Below are positions 17,272 to 25,112 of a stretch of DNA of 35,215 nt, piece by piece (positions within the stretch are counted from its first letter, which is position 1; every line of letters starts with the position of its first letter). The notes under the pieces were generated by a model. That model saw only the letters and a list, made by a program, of their open reading frames with translations. It did not search any database and was not told the origin of the DNA. Source of the DNA: Actinomycetes bacterium. GTDB taxonomy: Bacteria > Actinomycetota > Actinomycetes > Actinomycetales > Dermatophilaceae. The position numbers were made by a program, and so were the translations under genes. The stretch covers positions 1 to 35,215 of the forward strand of contig JAKPEG010000098.1 in NCBI GenBank assembly GCA_029552065.1, in the 5' to 3' direction.

Positions 17272-18365
17272 ATACCGACAGCCTGTCGATCGCCGCGCAC
17301 CTCCGCCGCGGGGAGTTCGTCCTCGACGTCGCGGTGGAGGTCGCGCCGGGCGAGACCCTGGGTGTCATCGGCCCCAACGGTGCCGGCAAGACCACCCTGC
17401 TGCGAGCCGTCGCCGGGCTCACCGCACTCGACCGCGGCCGGATCGCCTTGGGTTCGACGGTCTGGGACGACCCGGCCCAGGGGGTCTTCGTCGACCCGAC
17501 CATGCGGGAGTGTCCGGTCGTCTTCCAGGACTACCGCCTCTTCCCGCACCTGAGCGTGCTCGACAACGTCGCCTATCCCCACCGGGCCCGGGGCGCCTCG
17601 CGCGCGGCGGCAAGGGATCGCGCGCGGCATACCGTGGAGCGCCTCGGTCTCGCCGAACTCTCCGCTCGGCTGCCCCGGGAACTCTCCGGTGGCCAGGCGC
17701 AGCGAGCGGCCATGGCGCGGGCGCTCACGACCGAGCCACGGGCCATCTTGCTCGACGAGCCGCTGTCCGCCCTCGATGCCCGGACCCGTCAGAAGACGCG
17801 GATCGAGCTCAAGCAGGTGCTGGCCGACTTCGCCGGACCGACCCTGCTCATCACCCACGACCCGCTCGAGGCGATGACGCTGGCCGACCGCCTGCTCGTC
17901 CTCGAGGGAGGCACCGTCACCCAGCTCGCCGCTCCGCGCGAGGTGGCCGCCCAACCGGTGAGCGACTACGTCGCCCGGCTGGTCGGCATCAACCTCTACC
18001 AGGGCACCCTCGTCGCCCCCGGGTCAGTCGCGTTGTCGCCCACGGGCGGGTCGCTGCGGACTACGAGTGACGCGTCCGACGGGGTGCCTCTCGGCCAGCC
18101 GACCCTGGTCGCGCTCGCTCCCAGTGCCATCGCCGTGCACCTCGACCGGCCGACGGCCCTCTCGGCCCAGAACGTGTGGGCCGGTCGGATCCGGGCGGTG
18201 GAGACCCTGCGGGATCGCATCCGGCTGGACGTCGACGGTGCGCCCCCCGCCCTCGTCGACATCACCCCCGCGGCCTTCGCCCAGCTCGGCCTGGACCTGG
18301 GCACGGAAGTCTGGCTGAGCGCCAAGGCCACCGAGGTCATCGCCTACGGGGCCCAGCCGGGCTGA
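17265..18365 (+). CDS. modC: Molybdate ABC transporter ATP-binding protein
   Basis: A 366-residue ATPase with Walker A GPNGAGKT (36-43), signature LSGGQAQR (near 139-146), Walker B AILLDEPLSALD and the switch histidine in LLITHDPLEAM. A C-terminal TOBE/Mop-type domain (from about residue 290) is typical of ModC and may bind molybdate for feedback. The frame is open far upstream, but the ATG at 17265, overlapping the modB stop, gives the expected length. It ends convergent to the DUF3151 gene. Confidence 0.94.
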   Translation: MVNTDSLSIAAHLRRGEFVLDVAVEVAPGETLGVIGPNGAGKTTLLRAVAGLTALDRGRIALGSTVWDDPAQGVFVDPTMRECPVVFQDYRLFPHLSVLDNVAYPHRARGASRAAARDRARHTVERLGLAELSARLPRELSGGQAQRAAMARALTTEPRAILLDEPLSALDARTRQKTRIELKQVLADFAGPTLLITHDPLEAMTLADRLLVLEGGTVTQLAAPREVAAQPVSDYVARLVGINLYQGTLVAPGSVALSPTGGSLRTTSDASDGVPLGQPTLVALAPSAIAVHLDRPTALSAQNVWAGRIRAVETLRDRIRLDVDGAPPALVDITPAAFAQLGLDLGTEVWLSAKATEVIAYGAQPG

Positions 18366-18472
18366 GCGCCTGTCTGTGTGACCTATGGACCTCGCTGCAC
18401 CGTGCGCCGCCCATAAGCGGTCGGCGTGCCGAAGAGTTCGACGGCGACGTCCTCGAGCCCCGGCCCTCCCGG

Positions 18473-18892
18473 TCAGAAGCCGAGGGCAGCCGCGGCCTCC
18501 GGCGAGCTGTCGCGGAGGAACTGTGCGCAGCGCACCTCCTCGTCGCTCTCGCCGATCACCCGGGCGGCCCGGGCGAGGGCGGCGAGCGAGCGCAGGAAGC
18601 CCCGGTTGGGTTCGTGCGACCACGGCACCGGGCCCTGACCGCGCCACCCGGCGCGACGCAGCTGGTCCAGCCCGCGGTGATAGCCCGTCCGCGCGAAGGC
18701 GTATGCCGTCACCGCGTCGTCGCGCGCCAACGCCGCCTCCGCGAGCAGCCCCCAGGCGAGCGAGGACGACGGGTATGCCGCCGCCACCTCGGAGAGCTGC
18801 GCGGACGGCATACCGGGGCCGAGCCCGAGAGCAGCGACGGCCGGGTCGGCCGGAAGGCGGGTCGCCGGGACCCCGAGGAGGTTGTCGGTCAT
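18473..18892 (-). CDS. DUF3151 family protein
   Basis: A 139-residue actinobacterial protein of the DUF3151 family: DNLLGVPATRLPADP at the N terminus, a helical tetratricopeptide-like middle (SSLAWGLLAEAALARDDAVTAYAFARTGYHRGLDQLRRAGW), and RGFLRSLAALARAARVIGE. The gene commonly lies beside fructose-bisphosphate aldolase in this phylum, as here. An upstream in-frame GTG or ATG would add 11 residues; the inner ATG at 18892 fits the family better. Function unknown. Confidence 0.85.
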   Translation of the reverse strand: MTDNLLGVPATRLPADPAVAALGLGPGMPSAQLSEVAAAYPSSSLAWGLLAEAALARDDAVTAYAFARTGYHRGLDQLRRAGWRGQGPVPWSHEPNRGFLRSLAALARAARVIGESDEEVRCAQFLRDSSPEAAAALGF

Positions 18893-18910
18893 GGGGGCGA
18901 GCCTAGACGC

Positions 18911-18949
18911 GCATCGCGCCCCCACCCAGGCCGGGCGGGGGCGCGATGC
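18911..18949 (-). terminator. Strong hairpin after fba
   Basis: Perfect 13-bp arms (GCATCGCGCCCCC / GGGGGCGCGATGC) around a 13-base loop, 17 bp downstream of the fba stop. It separates fba from the DUF3151 gene. Confidence 0.8.
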
Positions 18950-18965
18950 CGGTCAGATCAGGGAC

Positions 18966-19997
18966 TCAGCTGGCGTGCGTGCCGGCCGAGCGCAGGTCCT
19001 GGCAGGCCTGGACGACACGGGCGGCCATGGCAGCCTCGGCCTCCTTGCCCCAGGCGCGCGGGTCGTACTGCTTCTTGTTGCCGACCTCGCCGTCGACCTT
19101 GAGCACGCCGTCGTAGTTCTTCATCATCCACGCGGCCACCGGCCGGGTGAAGGCGTACTGGGTGTCGGTGTCGACGTTCATCTTGATGACCCCGAAGTCG
19201 ACGGCGTCGGAGATCTCCTGCGGCAGCGAACCCGACCCGCCGTGGAAGACCAGGTCGAGCGGCTTGCTGCCGGCGGCCAGACCCTTGGCGGCGACGACGG
19301 CGTCCTGGCACTGCTTGAGGATCTCGGGGCGCAGCTTGACGTTGCCCGGCTTGTAGACGCCGTGGACGTTGCCGAAGGTGAGCGCGGCCATGTAGCGGCC
19401 GTTCTCGCCGAGCCCGAGCGCCTCGACGGTCGCGAGGGCGTCCTCGGGGGTCGTGTAGAGCTGCTCGTTGATCTCGTTGGCGACGCCGTCCTCCTCGCCG
19501 CCGACGACACCGATCTCGACCTCGAGGATGATGTGCGCGGCCTTGGCGAGGGCGAGCAGGTCCTGGGCGATGACAAGGTTCTCGGCCAGCGGCACGGCCG
19601 AGCCGTCCCACATGTGCGACTGGAAGAGCGGCGCACGACCGGCCTTGACCCGCTCGGCCGAGATGGCCAGCAGCGGACGGACGAAGCCGTCGAGCTTGTC
19701 CTTGGGGCAGTGGTCGGTGTGCAGGGCGATGTTGACCGAGTAGTTCTTGGCGACCTCTTCGGCGAAGGCGGCGAGCGCGGCCGCCCCGGTCACCATGTTC
19801 TTGATGTTGGAGCCCGACGCGAACTCGGCACCACCGGTGGACACCTGGATGATCCCGTCGGAGCCGGCCTCGGCGAAGCCGCGGATCGCCGCGTTGACGG
19901 TCTGGCTCGAGGTGATGTTGATCGCCGGGTAGGCGAAGGCACCGGCCTTCGCGCGGTCGAGCATGTCGGCGTAGACCTCGGGGGTTGCGATGGGCAT
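18966..19997 (-). CDS. fba: Class II fructose-bisphosphate aldolase
   Basis: A 343-residue zinc-dependent aldolase that splits fructose 1,6-bisphosphate in glycolysis. Metal and catalytic motifs are visible: ALHTDHCPKD (H93, D95, H96), EVEIGVVGGEEDG, the zinc histidine in FGNVHGVYKPGN, and FHGGSGS. The length matches the long class IIA form in Actinobacteria. The ATG follows a good AGGAGAG site. Confidence 0.97.
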   Translation of the reverse strand: MPIATPEVYADMLDRAKAGAFAYPAINITSSQTVNAAIRGFAEAGSDGIIQVSTGGAEFASGSNIKNMVTGAAALAAFAEEVAKNYSVNIALHTDHCPKDKLDGFVRPLLAISAERVKAGRAPLFQSHMWDGSAVPLAENLVIAQDLLALAKAAHIILEVEIGVVGGEEDGVANEINEQLYTTPEDALATVEALGLGENGRYMAALTFGNVHGVYKPGNVKLRPEILKQCQDAVVAAKGLAAGSKPLDLVFHGGSGSLPQEISDAVDFGVIKMNVDTDTQYAFTRPVAAWMMKNYDGVLKVDGEVGNKKQYDPRAWGKEAEAAMAARVVQACQDLRSAGTHAS

Positions 19998-20064
19998 CGG
20001 CGTCTCTCCTAGGCGCTCGGCGGTGGGTATCGCTCCCTATCCTTCCACTCCGCGCCTACCGCGC

Positions 20065-20085
20065 AGGAGGGACGTTTGCCCTCCT
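20065..20085. terminator. Small hairpin in the fba upstream region
   Basis: 7-bp arms AGGAGGG/CCCTCCT around ACGTTTG. It may attenuate read-through from the membrane-protein gene into fba, or be a regulatory fold in the fba promoter region. Confidence 0.35.
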
Positions 20086-20120
20086 CACACGCGCAACCGA
20101 CCCGTCACCTCCCGTTCACT

Positions 20121-20549
20121 TCACCGACAGGGGCTTCTGTCGGCCTCCGCTCGCCGGGCGGTCCCCAGCAGGACGAGCTGAGCGAGGGCGAACGGTGCCC
20201 AGATCGCGCGCTCCGTGCTGGAGGGGGTCGCGAGGTTGGCGACGAGCGAGAAGCCCGAGAACGCCAAGCCGCCCGCCACGAGTCGACCACGCACGGGCGG
20301 TCGCTCGACCAGTCCTGCGAGGGCGACGCCCAGGCCGGAGAGCAGGACGGCGTTGGCAGCGCTCGCCGCGCGCAGACCGACCGGGAGCACGCCCGGGTGC
20401 CCGCCTCCCCAGGCGAGGTGACCCCACGGCATACCGGCGGCCAGCGCCACCTGGAAGGCACCGGCCCCCACGAAGAGGGCACCCGAGGCGCGACCTGCCG
20501 CGGAGACAGCTCGCGGGGCGACTGGGGTGTTCGACACGATCCGGCGCAT
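20121..20549 (-). CDS. Small integral membrane protein, PadR-linked
   Basis: A 142-residue protein with four predicted membrane spans (ASGALFVGAGAFQVALAAG, ASAANAVLLSGLGVALAG, LVAGGLAFSGFSLVANLA, WAPFALAQLVLLGTA). I do not recognise a named family. It is divergent from a PadR regulator with a shared control region, so it is the likely regulated gene. A hairpin (CCGACAG/CTGTCGG, 20124-20143) overlaps its last codons and may terminate it. Confidence 0.7.
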   Translation of the reverse strand: MRRIVSNTPVAPRAVSAAGRASGALFVGAGAFQVALAAGMPWGHLAWGGGHPGVLPVGLRAASAANAVLLSGLGVALAGLVERPPVRGRLVAGGLAFSGFSLVANLATPSSTERAIWAPFALAQLVLLGTARRAEADRSPCR

Positions 20550-20561
20550 TTCTCGACCTTA

Positions 20562-20580
20562 TGATATCTGTAAGATATCT
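20562..20580. promoter_or_regulatory. PadR operator: direct repeat of GATATCT
   Basis: GATATCT occurs at 20563-20569 and 20574-20580, 11 bp apart, about one helical turn; each core GATATC is itself a palindrome. It overlaps a -10-like TATGAT (20560-20565) and ends 7 bp before the padR start. It is markedly AT-rich in this genome and probably autoregulatory. Confidence 0.65.
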
Positions 20581-20587
20581 TCAATCC

Positions 20588-21127
20588 ATGGCTCGCGTCT
20601 CGCAGACTCGATTGGCCGTCCTCGGCGCGCTCTCGGTCCGGCCGATGACCGGGTATGCCGTCCGTGCGGCGATCACCGACACGCTCGGCCACTTCTGGAG
20701 CGAGAGCTTCGGCCAGATCTACCCCGCGCTCGCCGGGCTCGAGGCCGAGGGTCTGGTCCGGCGCACCGGTGTCGGAGCGACCTCCGGAGCGGTGTTCGCA
20801 CTCACGCCGTCCGGCCAGCGCACTCTCCGCGGGCTGCTCGCCGAGCCCTTCGTCCCCGCACCGCCCCGCAACGGCCTGTTGCTGCGGCTCTTCTTCGGTC
20901 GTCAGCTCGGGGTCGAAGCATGCCGGGAGTTGCTCACCGAAGCCCTCAACCGCACCCGGACTGCCGCGGCGCAGCTCGAGCGGGTCCGGTCCGAGTCGAC
21001 ATACGAGGACCCGACCCCGGATCAGCCGTACTGGCTGATGACGCTGTCGGCCGGGGAGCACGCCACCCGGGCGCAGCTGGCCTGGCTCGAGGAATCGATC
21101 GCCGCCCTGGACGCGCTCGGTGAGTGA
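20588..21127 (+). CDS. PadR-family transcriptional regulator
   Basis: A 179-residue PadR regulator. The N-terminal winged helix spans about residues 8-80 (TRLAVLGALSVRPMTGYAVRAAI, FGQIYPALAGLEAEGLVRR, VFALTPSGQRTLRGLL). The C-terminal half is the helical dimerisation region of the PadR_C/Vir type (RLFFGRQLGVEACRELLTEA). The ATG at 20588 begins the family match; the longer upstream frame is not coding. Its likely target is the divergent membrane protein. Confidence 0.9.
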   Translation: MARVSQTRLAVLGALSVRPMTGYAVRAAITDTLGHFWSESFGQIYPALAGLEAEGLVRRTGVGATSGAVFALTPSGQRTLRGLLAEPFVPAPPRNGLLLRLFFGRQLGVEACRELLTEALNRTRTAAAQLERVRSESTYEDPTPDQPYWLMTLSAGEHATRAQLAWLEESIAALDALGE

Positions 21128-21169
21128 CCCCCGCCGCAGGCGAACACTCCTCGGCGGCTGCGTGATCGC

Positions 21170-22492
21170 TCAGCCCAGGCCGGAGAGCCTGCGCTGCAGG
21201 TGCGTTCGTTCGGCCTCGTTGTCGCACAGGGCGATCGCCCGCTCGTATGCCGCCCGCGCCTCGTCGTGACGACCGGTCCGAGCGAGCAACTCGGCCCGCG
21301 CGGCCGGGAGCCGGTGCGAGGAGAGCAGGTGCTCGTCCAGGCCGGCCAGCAGCGCGAGGCCGGCTTCGGGGCCGTCGGTCTGCGCGACTGCGATGGCCCG
21401 GTTGAGCCGGACCACGGGTGAGCCGGTGAGCGTCTCGAGCTCCCCGTAGAGCCCGACGATCCGGCCCCAGTCGGTGTCGGCCGCTGTCGGAGCGGTCGCA
21501 TGACAGGCGGCGATGAGAGCCTGGAGCAGCAGCTCCCGGGCTCGCCGACCCAGGACCTGCATGGGCAGATCTCCGCGATAGGGCGACATCAGCGAGAGCC
21601 CCTCGTCGATCTCGTCGCGATGCCACACACTGCGGTCCTGGTCGGGCAGCAGGACGAGGTCGCCGTCAGGGCTCGTGCGCGCCGCCCGGCGCGAGTGCTG
21701 CAGCAGCATGAGGGCCAGCAGCAGGTCGAGTATCGCCGTCGGAGAAGGGGAATCGCCCGCCGACGCGTCCGCGGCTGCGGCCCGCGGCACGGCATACGGC
21801 ACGAGGGTGCGCAGCACCCGCACGAGGCGGATCGCCTCGCCGGCGAGGTCGACCCGCACGACATCGGGCCCGGAGCCAGGCGCGTAGCCGGCCGTGAAGG
21901 CGAGGTAGGCGACGGTCGCCACAACCTCGACCCGTTCGGCGAGGGCCTCGCCCTCGGGCACCGCAAAGGCCACGCCGGCGGTGACCAGCTTGGTGCGAGC
22001 CCGGGTGAGCCGAGCGGCCATGGTCGCCTTGCTCACGAGGAAGAGCCGGGCGAGGTCGGCGGTGGAGACGCCCAGAACGAGGCGCAGGGTGAGCGCGGCG
22101 GCGGCCTCGGGCGCGAGCGAGGGGTGCGCGGCGAGCAACACGAGCCGCAGCCGTTCGTCGGTCACCACGAGATCACCGGGGTCGGCCATGACCCGCTGCG
22201 CCCGCTCGTGGGTCTGCGCGTCGACGACCAGCAACGGCTCGGTGCGGGCCCGCACCGCCTCGGCACGTAGCCGGTCCACCGCCCGACGGCGGGCCGCCGT
22301 GAGCAGCCACGCCGCCGGGTTGGCCGGGGCGCCGTCGCGCGCCCAGGTGTGCGCCGCCGCCTCGAAGGCGTCGGCGAGGGAGTCCTCGGCGAGGTCCAGT
22401 CGGCGGTAGCGCGCGACGAGCAGGGCCAGCAGGCGGCCCCACTCGTCGCGATGGGCCCGCGCGAGGGCCTGCTCGACGCTCGCGCCGCTCAG
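21170..22492 (-). CDS. ECF-type RNA polymerase sigma factor (DUF6596 class), 5' end disturbed
   Basis: The product is a sigma factor of the group usually encoded beside YciI/DGPF proteins. Region 2 is seen in ARAHRDEWGRLLALLVARYRRLDLAEDS and DRLRAE, region 4 in LVLGVSTADLARLFLVSKATMAARLTRAR, followed by the long C-terminal DUF6596 and TPR-like extension. No ATG, GTG or TTG lies in frame before region 2; the first is GTG 22279, inside it. A CTG at 22492 has GAGG 5 bases upstream. A GTG at 22533 overlaps the upstream stop (GTGA), but its frame closes at 22489, which suggests a 1-base deletion or sequencing error. Confidence 0.8.
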   Translation of the reverse strand: MSGASVEQALARAHRDEWGRLLALLVARYRRLDLAEDSLADAFEAAAHTWARDGAPANPAAWLLTAARRRAVDRLRAEAVRARTEPLLVVDAQTHERAQRVMADPGDLVVTDERLRLVLLAAHPSLAPEAAAALTLRLVLGVSTADLARLFLVSKATMAARLTRARTKLVTAGVAFAVPEGEALAERVEVVATVAYLAFTAGYAPGSGPDVVRVDLAGEAIRLVRVLRTLVPYAVPRAAAADASAGDSPSPTAILDLLLALMLLQHSRRAARTSPDGDLVLLPDQDRSVWHRDEIDEGLSLMSPYRGDLPMQVLGRRARELLLQALIAACHATAPTAADTDWGRIVGLYGELETLTGSPVVRLNRAIAVAQTDGPEAGLALLAGLDEHLLSSHRLPAARAELLARTGRHDEARAAYERAIALCDNEAERTHLQRRLSGLG

Positions 22493-22529
22493 GTCGACCT
22501 CGTGGCGGCGAGGCCCGGAATTCGACGGC

Positions 22530-22877
22530 TCACGTCAGCCCCTCCACCCGGACGCAGGGGCGGATCTCGATCGAGTAGGGCTCGGGCAGCAGCCGGCACC
22601 AGCCGAGCACGGTGTCGAGGTCGGGTGCGTCGAGCAGGTAGTAGCCGCCGACCATCTCCGCGCCCTCGGCGAACGGTCCGTCGGTGAGCGTCTCGCGACC
22701 GTCCTTGCGCCGCAACGTCGTTGCCGTGTCGGTGCCAGCCAGCGCCTCGCCGGAGAGGATGTGCTCGCCGACTACGCGCGCGAAGTCGACGTGCGCCTGG
22801 TGGTATGCCGCGAAGGTCGCCGGGTCGGCCTCGGCCCACATGCCGGGGGCGTGGGCGAGCAGCACGAGGTACTTCAT
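22530..22877 (-). CDS. YciI/DGPF-domain protein
   Basis: A 115-residue ferredoxin-like YCII-family protein: MKYLVLLAH at the start, the DGPFAEGAEMVGGYYLLDAPDLDTVLGWCRLLP core with the defining DGPF motif, and a PCVRVEG tail. Proteins of this family are commonly genetically linked to the ECF sigma factor group found next door and may act in its signalling or in a small-molecule reaction. It begins 1 base after the stop of the small upstream ORF, and its stop overlaps the GTG that probably was the sigma start. Confidence 0.9.
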   Translation of the reverse strand: MKYLVLLAHAPGMWAEADPATFAAYHQAHVDFARVVGEHILSGEALAGTDTATTLRRKDGRETLTDGPFAEGAEMVGGYYLLDAPDLDTVLGWCRLLPEPYSIEIRPCVRVEGLT

Positions 22878-22878
22878 C

Positions 22879-23028
22879 TCAGGCCCCCGATCCGCTGCTC
22901 ACGGCGGCCTTGTCGTCCGACTCGGCGAGGCGGCGAACGTGGGCGGCCATGCCCTGCTCGTGCGCCACCGGCGGCAGCGACGCCCGCTCCGCCTCGGGTG
23001 CGGGCAAGGGGACGAGATATCGACTCAT
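22879..23028 (-). CDS. Small 49-residue protein of the sigma/YciI cassette
   Basis: A 49-residue ORF (starts MSRYLVPLPAPEAERASLPP, ends AVSSGSGA) with an AAGGAT ribosome site, ending 1 base before the YciI start. I do not recognise it. The start resembles the first strand of YciI proteins, so it could be a truncated relative, or a small partner or leader. Coding is supported by spacing and codon pattern only. Confidence 0.5.
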   Translation of the reverse strand: MSRYLVPLPAPEAERASLPPVAHEQGMAAHVRRLAESDDKAAVSSGSGA

Positions 23029-23210
23029 AAGGTGATCCTTGCGTGTGGCGGGTGTTCCGCGGGATGTGGACACCTCGATGACGTCCGGCTTCGCTCCGAA
23101 TCGACAGCCCTCGGTCAAGGTGACCGACACTGCGATGCCGGCCAGGAGGTCGGCTGGCCCGGCCGACCCGTCCTGGTGCCCACCGGCCTGAGCGACCACG
23201 GAGGGCAGAC

Positions 23211-23243
23211 CCCGGCGGTGGCCCGTGACGGGCCGCCGCCGGG
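23211..23243 (-). terminator. Near-perfect 33-bp hairpin after the 23244-23666 gene
   Basis: 16-bp arms (CCCGGCGGTGGCCCGT and its complement) with a single T/G mismatch around one central base. It starts directly at the stop codon of the minus-strand gene. The stem has almost no loop, so in RNA it would open slightly at the tip. Confidence 0.7.
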
Positions 23244-23666
23244 TCAGCCCGCCCGGTGCCGGATCCGGTTGTTGCGTGGATTGTGCTCCAGCTCGGCCAG
23301 GCCGAGTGCTTCGAGCACGGGGGCGACGTAATTGCCGAAGCGGCCACGGTAGCCCTTACGCAGCCCGTAGTAGCCGCCCACGGGATTGGCCTCGTCGCGC
23401 GCCCAGGCTTCGAGCGACCCCGCCGGGGTCGGCTTGCCCTCGTCGGCGTTGCCCACGAGGATCCAGTCCCCCTGGGCGGCCAGCATCGCTGCGGCATCCT
23501 CGAGGCAGCGCAACCGATAGGACAGCCGGGTCGACCCGACCTGGCAGACCAGCGCCGGCGGGTCGGCCTCGGGCTCGCGCCACACGGCATACTCCGACGT
23601 GCCCGGCGGCGTGCGCAGTCGCCACGGATCCTGCGCCGTTCCGGTGCCCTCGACGACCTCGCTCAT
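23244..23666 (-). CDS. Conserved uncharacterised protein (possibly DUF6855)
   Basis: A 140-residue soluble protein found in many actinobacteria: GTGTAQDPWRLRTPPGTSEY, DPPALVCQVGSTRLSYRLRCLEDAAAML, GDWILVGNADEGKP, then NPVGGYYGLRKGYRGRFGNYVAPVLEALGLAELEHNPRNNRIR. The DUF number is from memory and uncertain. The ATG at 23666 has GAGGAGG upstream; the open frame beyond it is not coding. No catalytic motif stands out. It is divergent from the TOPRIM gene. Confidence 0.8.
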   Translation of the reverse strand: MSEVVEGTGTAQDPWRLRTPPGTSEYAVWREPEADPPALVCQVGSTRLSYRLRCLEDAAAMLAAQGDWILVGNADEGKPTPAGSLEAWARDEANPVGGYYGLRKGYRGRFGNYVAPVLEALGLAELEHNPRNNRIRHRAG

Positions 23667-23769
23667 GAGTGCCTCCTCGGCTCTCAGCCTGACCGATGAC
23701 CGCGCGGCGCACCAGACCCGCGTTCCGGGCGACCGGGCCCGGACCCGGTCGTGGCTAGCCTGGTCGGTC

Positions 23770-24369
23770 ATGGACGACGCGCGGGCACCCGGTGGCCCCG
23801 TCGGGGTGCCGGTGACGCCTGCTGCCGTCGTCTTCCTCGAGGGGGCGAGCGATGTCGCCGCCGCGCGGGCGTTGGCCGCCACTCGGGAGGTCAGCCTGGA
23901 GCGCGTCCGGCTGGTCGACCTCGGGGGCGTCACGAACCTGCGCCGTGCCCTCGCCCGCGCCGCCGAGCAGTGGCCGGATGCGCAGCCGCTCGGGCTGTGC
24001 GATGCCGGGGAGGCCCACGTCGCCGAAGGTGCGCTCCGGGCGCGGGGGCTGGCCGTGCGCGACGCGAGCGACCTGCCGGCATACGGCTTCTTCGTATGCC
24101 GCCGCGACCTCGAGGAGGAGCTCATCCGGGCGTTGGGGACGGCACGCACCGTCGACGTGGTGAGCCGGCTTGGGCTGGGCCCGAAACTCGTTGCACTGCA
24201 ACAACAACCGGCATGGGTGGACCGCCCGGTCGCCGAGCAGCTCCATCGCTTCTGCGGAGTCGCATCCGGGCGCAAGGAGTTGCTCGCCCGCGCGCTCGCG
24301 CAGGCGCTCACCCCCGACGAGGTGCCCGAGCCGCTCGGCCTGCTGCTCGACCGGATCGCCCACGCGTGA
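23770..24369 (+). CDS. Stand-alone OLD-like TOPRIM protein
   Basis: A 199-residue protein that looks like the TOPRIM nuclease domain of OLD-family enzymes without the usual ABC ATPase domain. Motifs in order are VVFLEGASDVAAARAL with the catalytic glutamate (near residue 22), LGGVTNLRRAL, LCDAGEAHVAEGAL, where the usual DxD reads DAGE, and FFVCRRDLEEELIRALG. The C-terminal 60 residues are helical. The ATG at 23770 is preferred to an earlier frame opening. Nuclease or nucleotidyl hydrolase activity is inferred. A motif-built hairpin lies inside the gene (24077-24101). Confidence 0.75.
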   Translation: MDDARAPGGPVGVPVTPAAVVFLEGASDVAAARALAATREVSLERVRLVDLGGVTNLRRALARAAEQWPDAQPLGLCDAGEAHVAEGALRARGLAVRDASDLPAYGFFVCRRDLEEELIRALGTARTVDVVSRLGLGPKLVALQQQPAWVDRPVAEQLHRFCGVASGRKELLARALAQALTPDEVPEPLGLLLDRIAHA

Positions 24370-24536
24370 CGCCACGGCCAGAAGGTGAGCCTCGAGAAGG
24401 TCGGTGTCGGCCCGGCGCGCCTGGGGCCGCACAGCGGCTAGAACGGGAGCAACGGCAACCGGCCGCCTTCAGCGGATTCCAGATGGGCTTCACCGGCTGC
24501 ACGCCGGCGTAACCACCACGCATCGGGCCGACGAGC
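24370..24536. other. Convergent gap TOPRIM / mazF
   Basis: 167 bp without a gene. A weak hairpin (CCGGC/GCCGG, 24493-24507) could terminate the toxin gene. I see nothing else, and no tRNA. Confidence 0.4.
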
Positions 24537-24854
24537 TCAGCCGGAGAGCAGCGGAAGGTCGAGGTCGAAGGCCAGCACCACGGCCCGGGCCAGTTCGGCC
24601 TCCTGGGTGGCGTTGAGGAAGCCGACGGCCCGACCGAGCAGAGCCGCTGGGATGGTCACGACGTTGTCGACCGAGATCACGCTCTCCAGGGCCAGGCCGT
24701 TGCCGGCTCCCACCCGCACCTCGCTGCTCAGCCCCTTGATCGTCGTTGTGATCGGGGCGACCGTCACCTTGGTCATCGCCGCCCGGGCCGCCCGGCGGGT
24801 GAGCACGACGACAGGGCGGGTTGTGTCGAGGCGGGCCAGGCAGATCTCGCGCAC
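24537..24854 (-). CDS. mazF: MazF/PemK-family toxin
   Basis: A 105-residue MazF/PemK endoribonuclease toxin, which would cut mRNA at short motifs. Family landmarks are RPVVVLTRRAA, VTVAPITTTIKGLSSEVRVG, GNGLALESVISVDNVVTIP and a C-terminal helix. The GTG start lies 2 bp after the antitoxin stop, so the two are coupled. It resembles the mycobacterial MazF subgroup rather than the E. coli type, judging by length and order of motifs. Confidence 0.9.
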   Translation of the reverse strand: MREICLARLDTTRPVVVLTRRAARAAMTKVTVAPITTTIKGLSSEVRVGAGNGLALESVISVDNVVTIPAALLGRAVGFLNATQEAELARAVVLAFDLDLPLLSG

Positions 24855-24856
24855 GG

Positions 24857-25090
24857 TCAGTCGCCGACGGTCGCGTGCGACGCCGACCAACTCACGAGTG
24901 GATCGAGGCCGTCGGCAGCGCCCAGGCGGGCCAGGATCGCCGCGTCGGCCTCGGCGACGAGTCGGCGCATCTCGCGCTCGAGGGCGGACGTGATCACTGC
25001 GGCTCGACTGGGCGCCTTGCCCTCGGCCACGTTCTGGTCGAGGAAGGCCACCAACTCGTCGGGCAGCCGCACGGCGATCTGGGTCGTCAT
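24857..25090 (-). CDS. mazE: Ribbon-helix-helix antitoxin
   Basis: A 77-residue antitoxin. The N-terminal 50 residues form a ribbon-helix-helix (TTQIAVRLPDELVAFLDQNVAEGKAPSRAAVITSALEREMRRL). The tail should wrap the toxin. It precedes mazF and would repress the pair through the palindromes upstream. Confidence 0.88.
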   Translation of the reverse strand: MTTQIAVRLPDELVAFLDQNVAEGKAPSRAAVITSALEREMRRLVAEADAAILARLGAADGLDPLVSWSASHATVGD

Positions 25091-25112
25091 CAGCGCAGCA
25101 TACCCAATCGAA

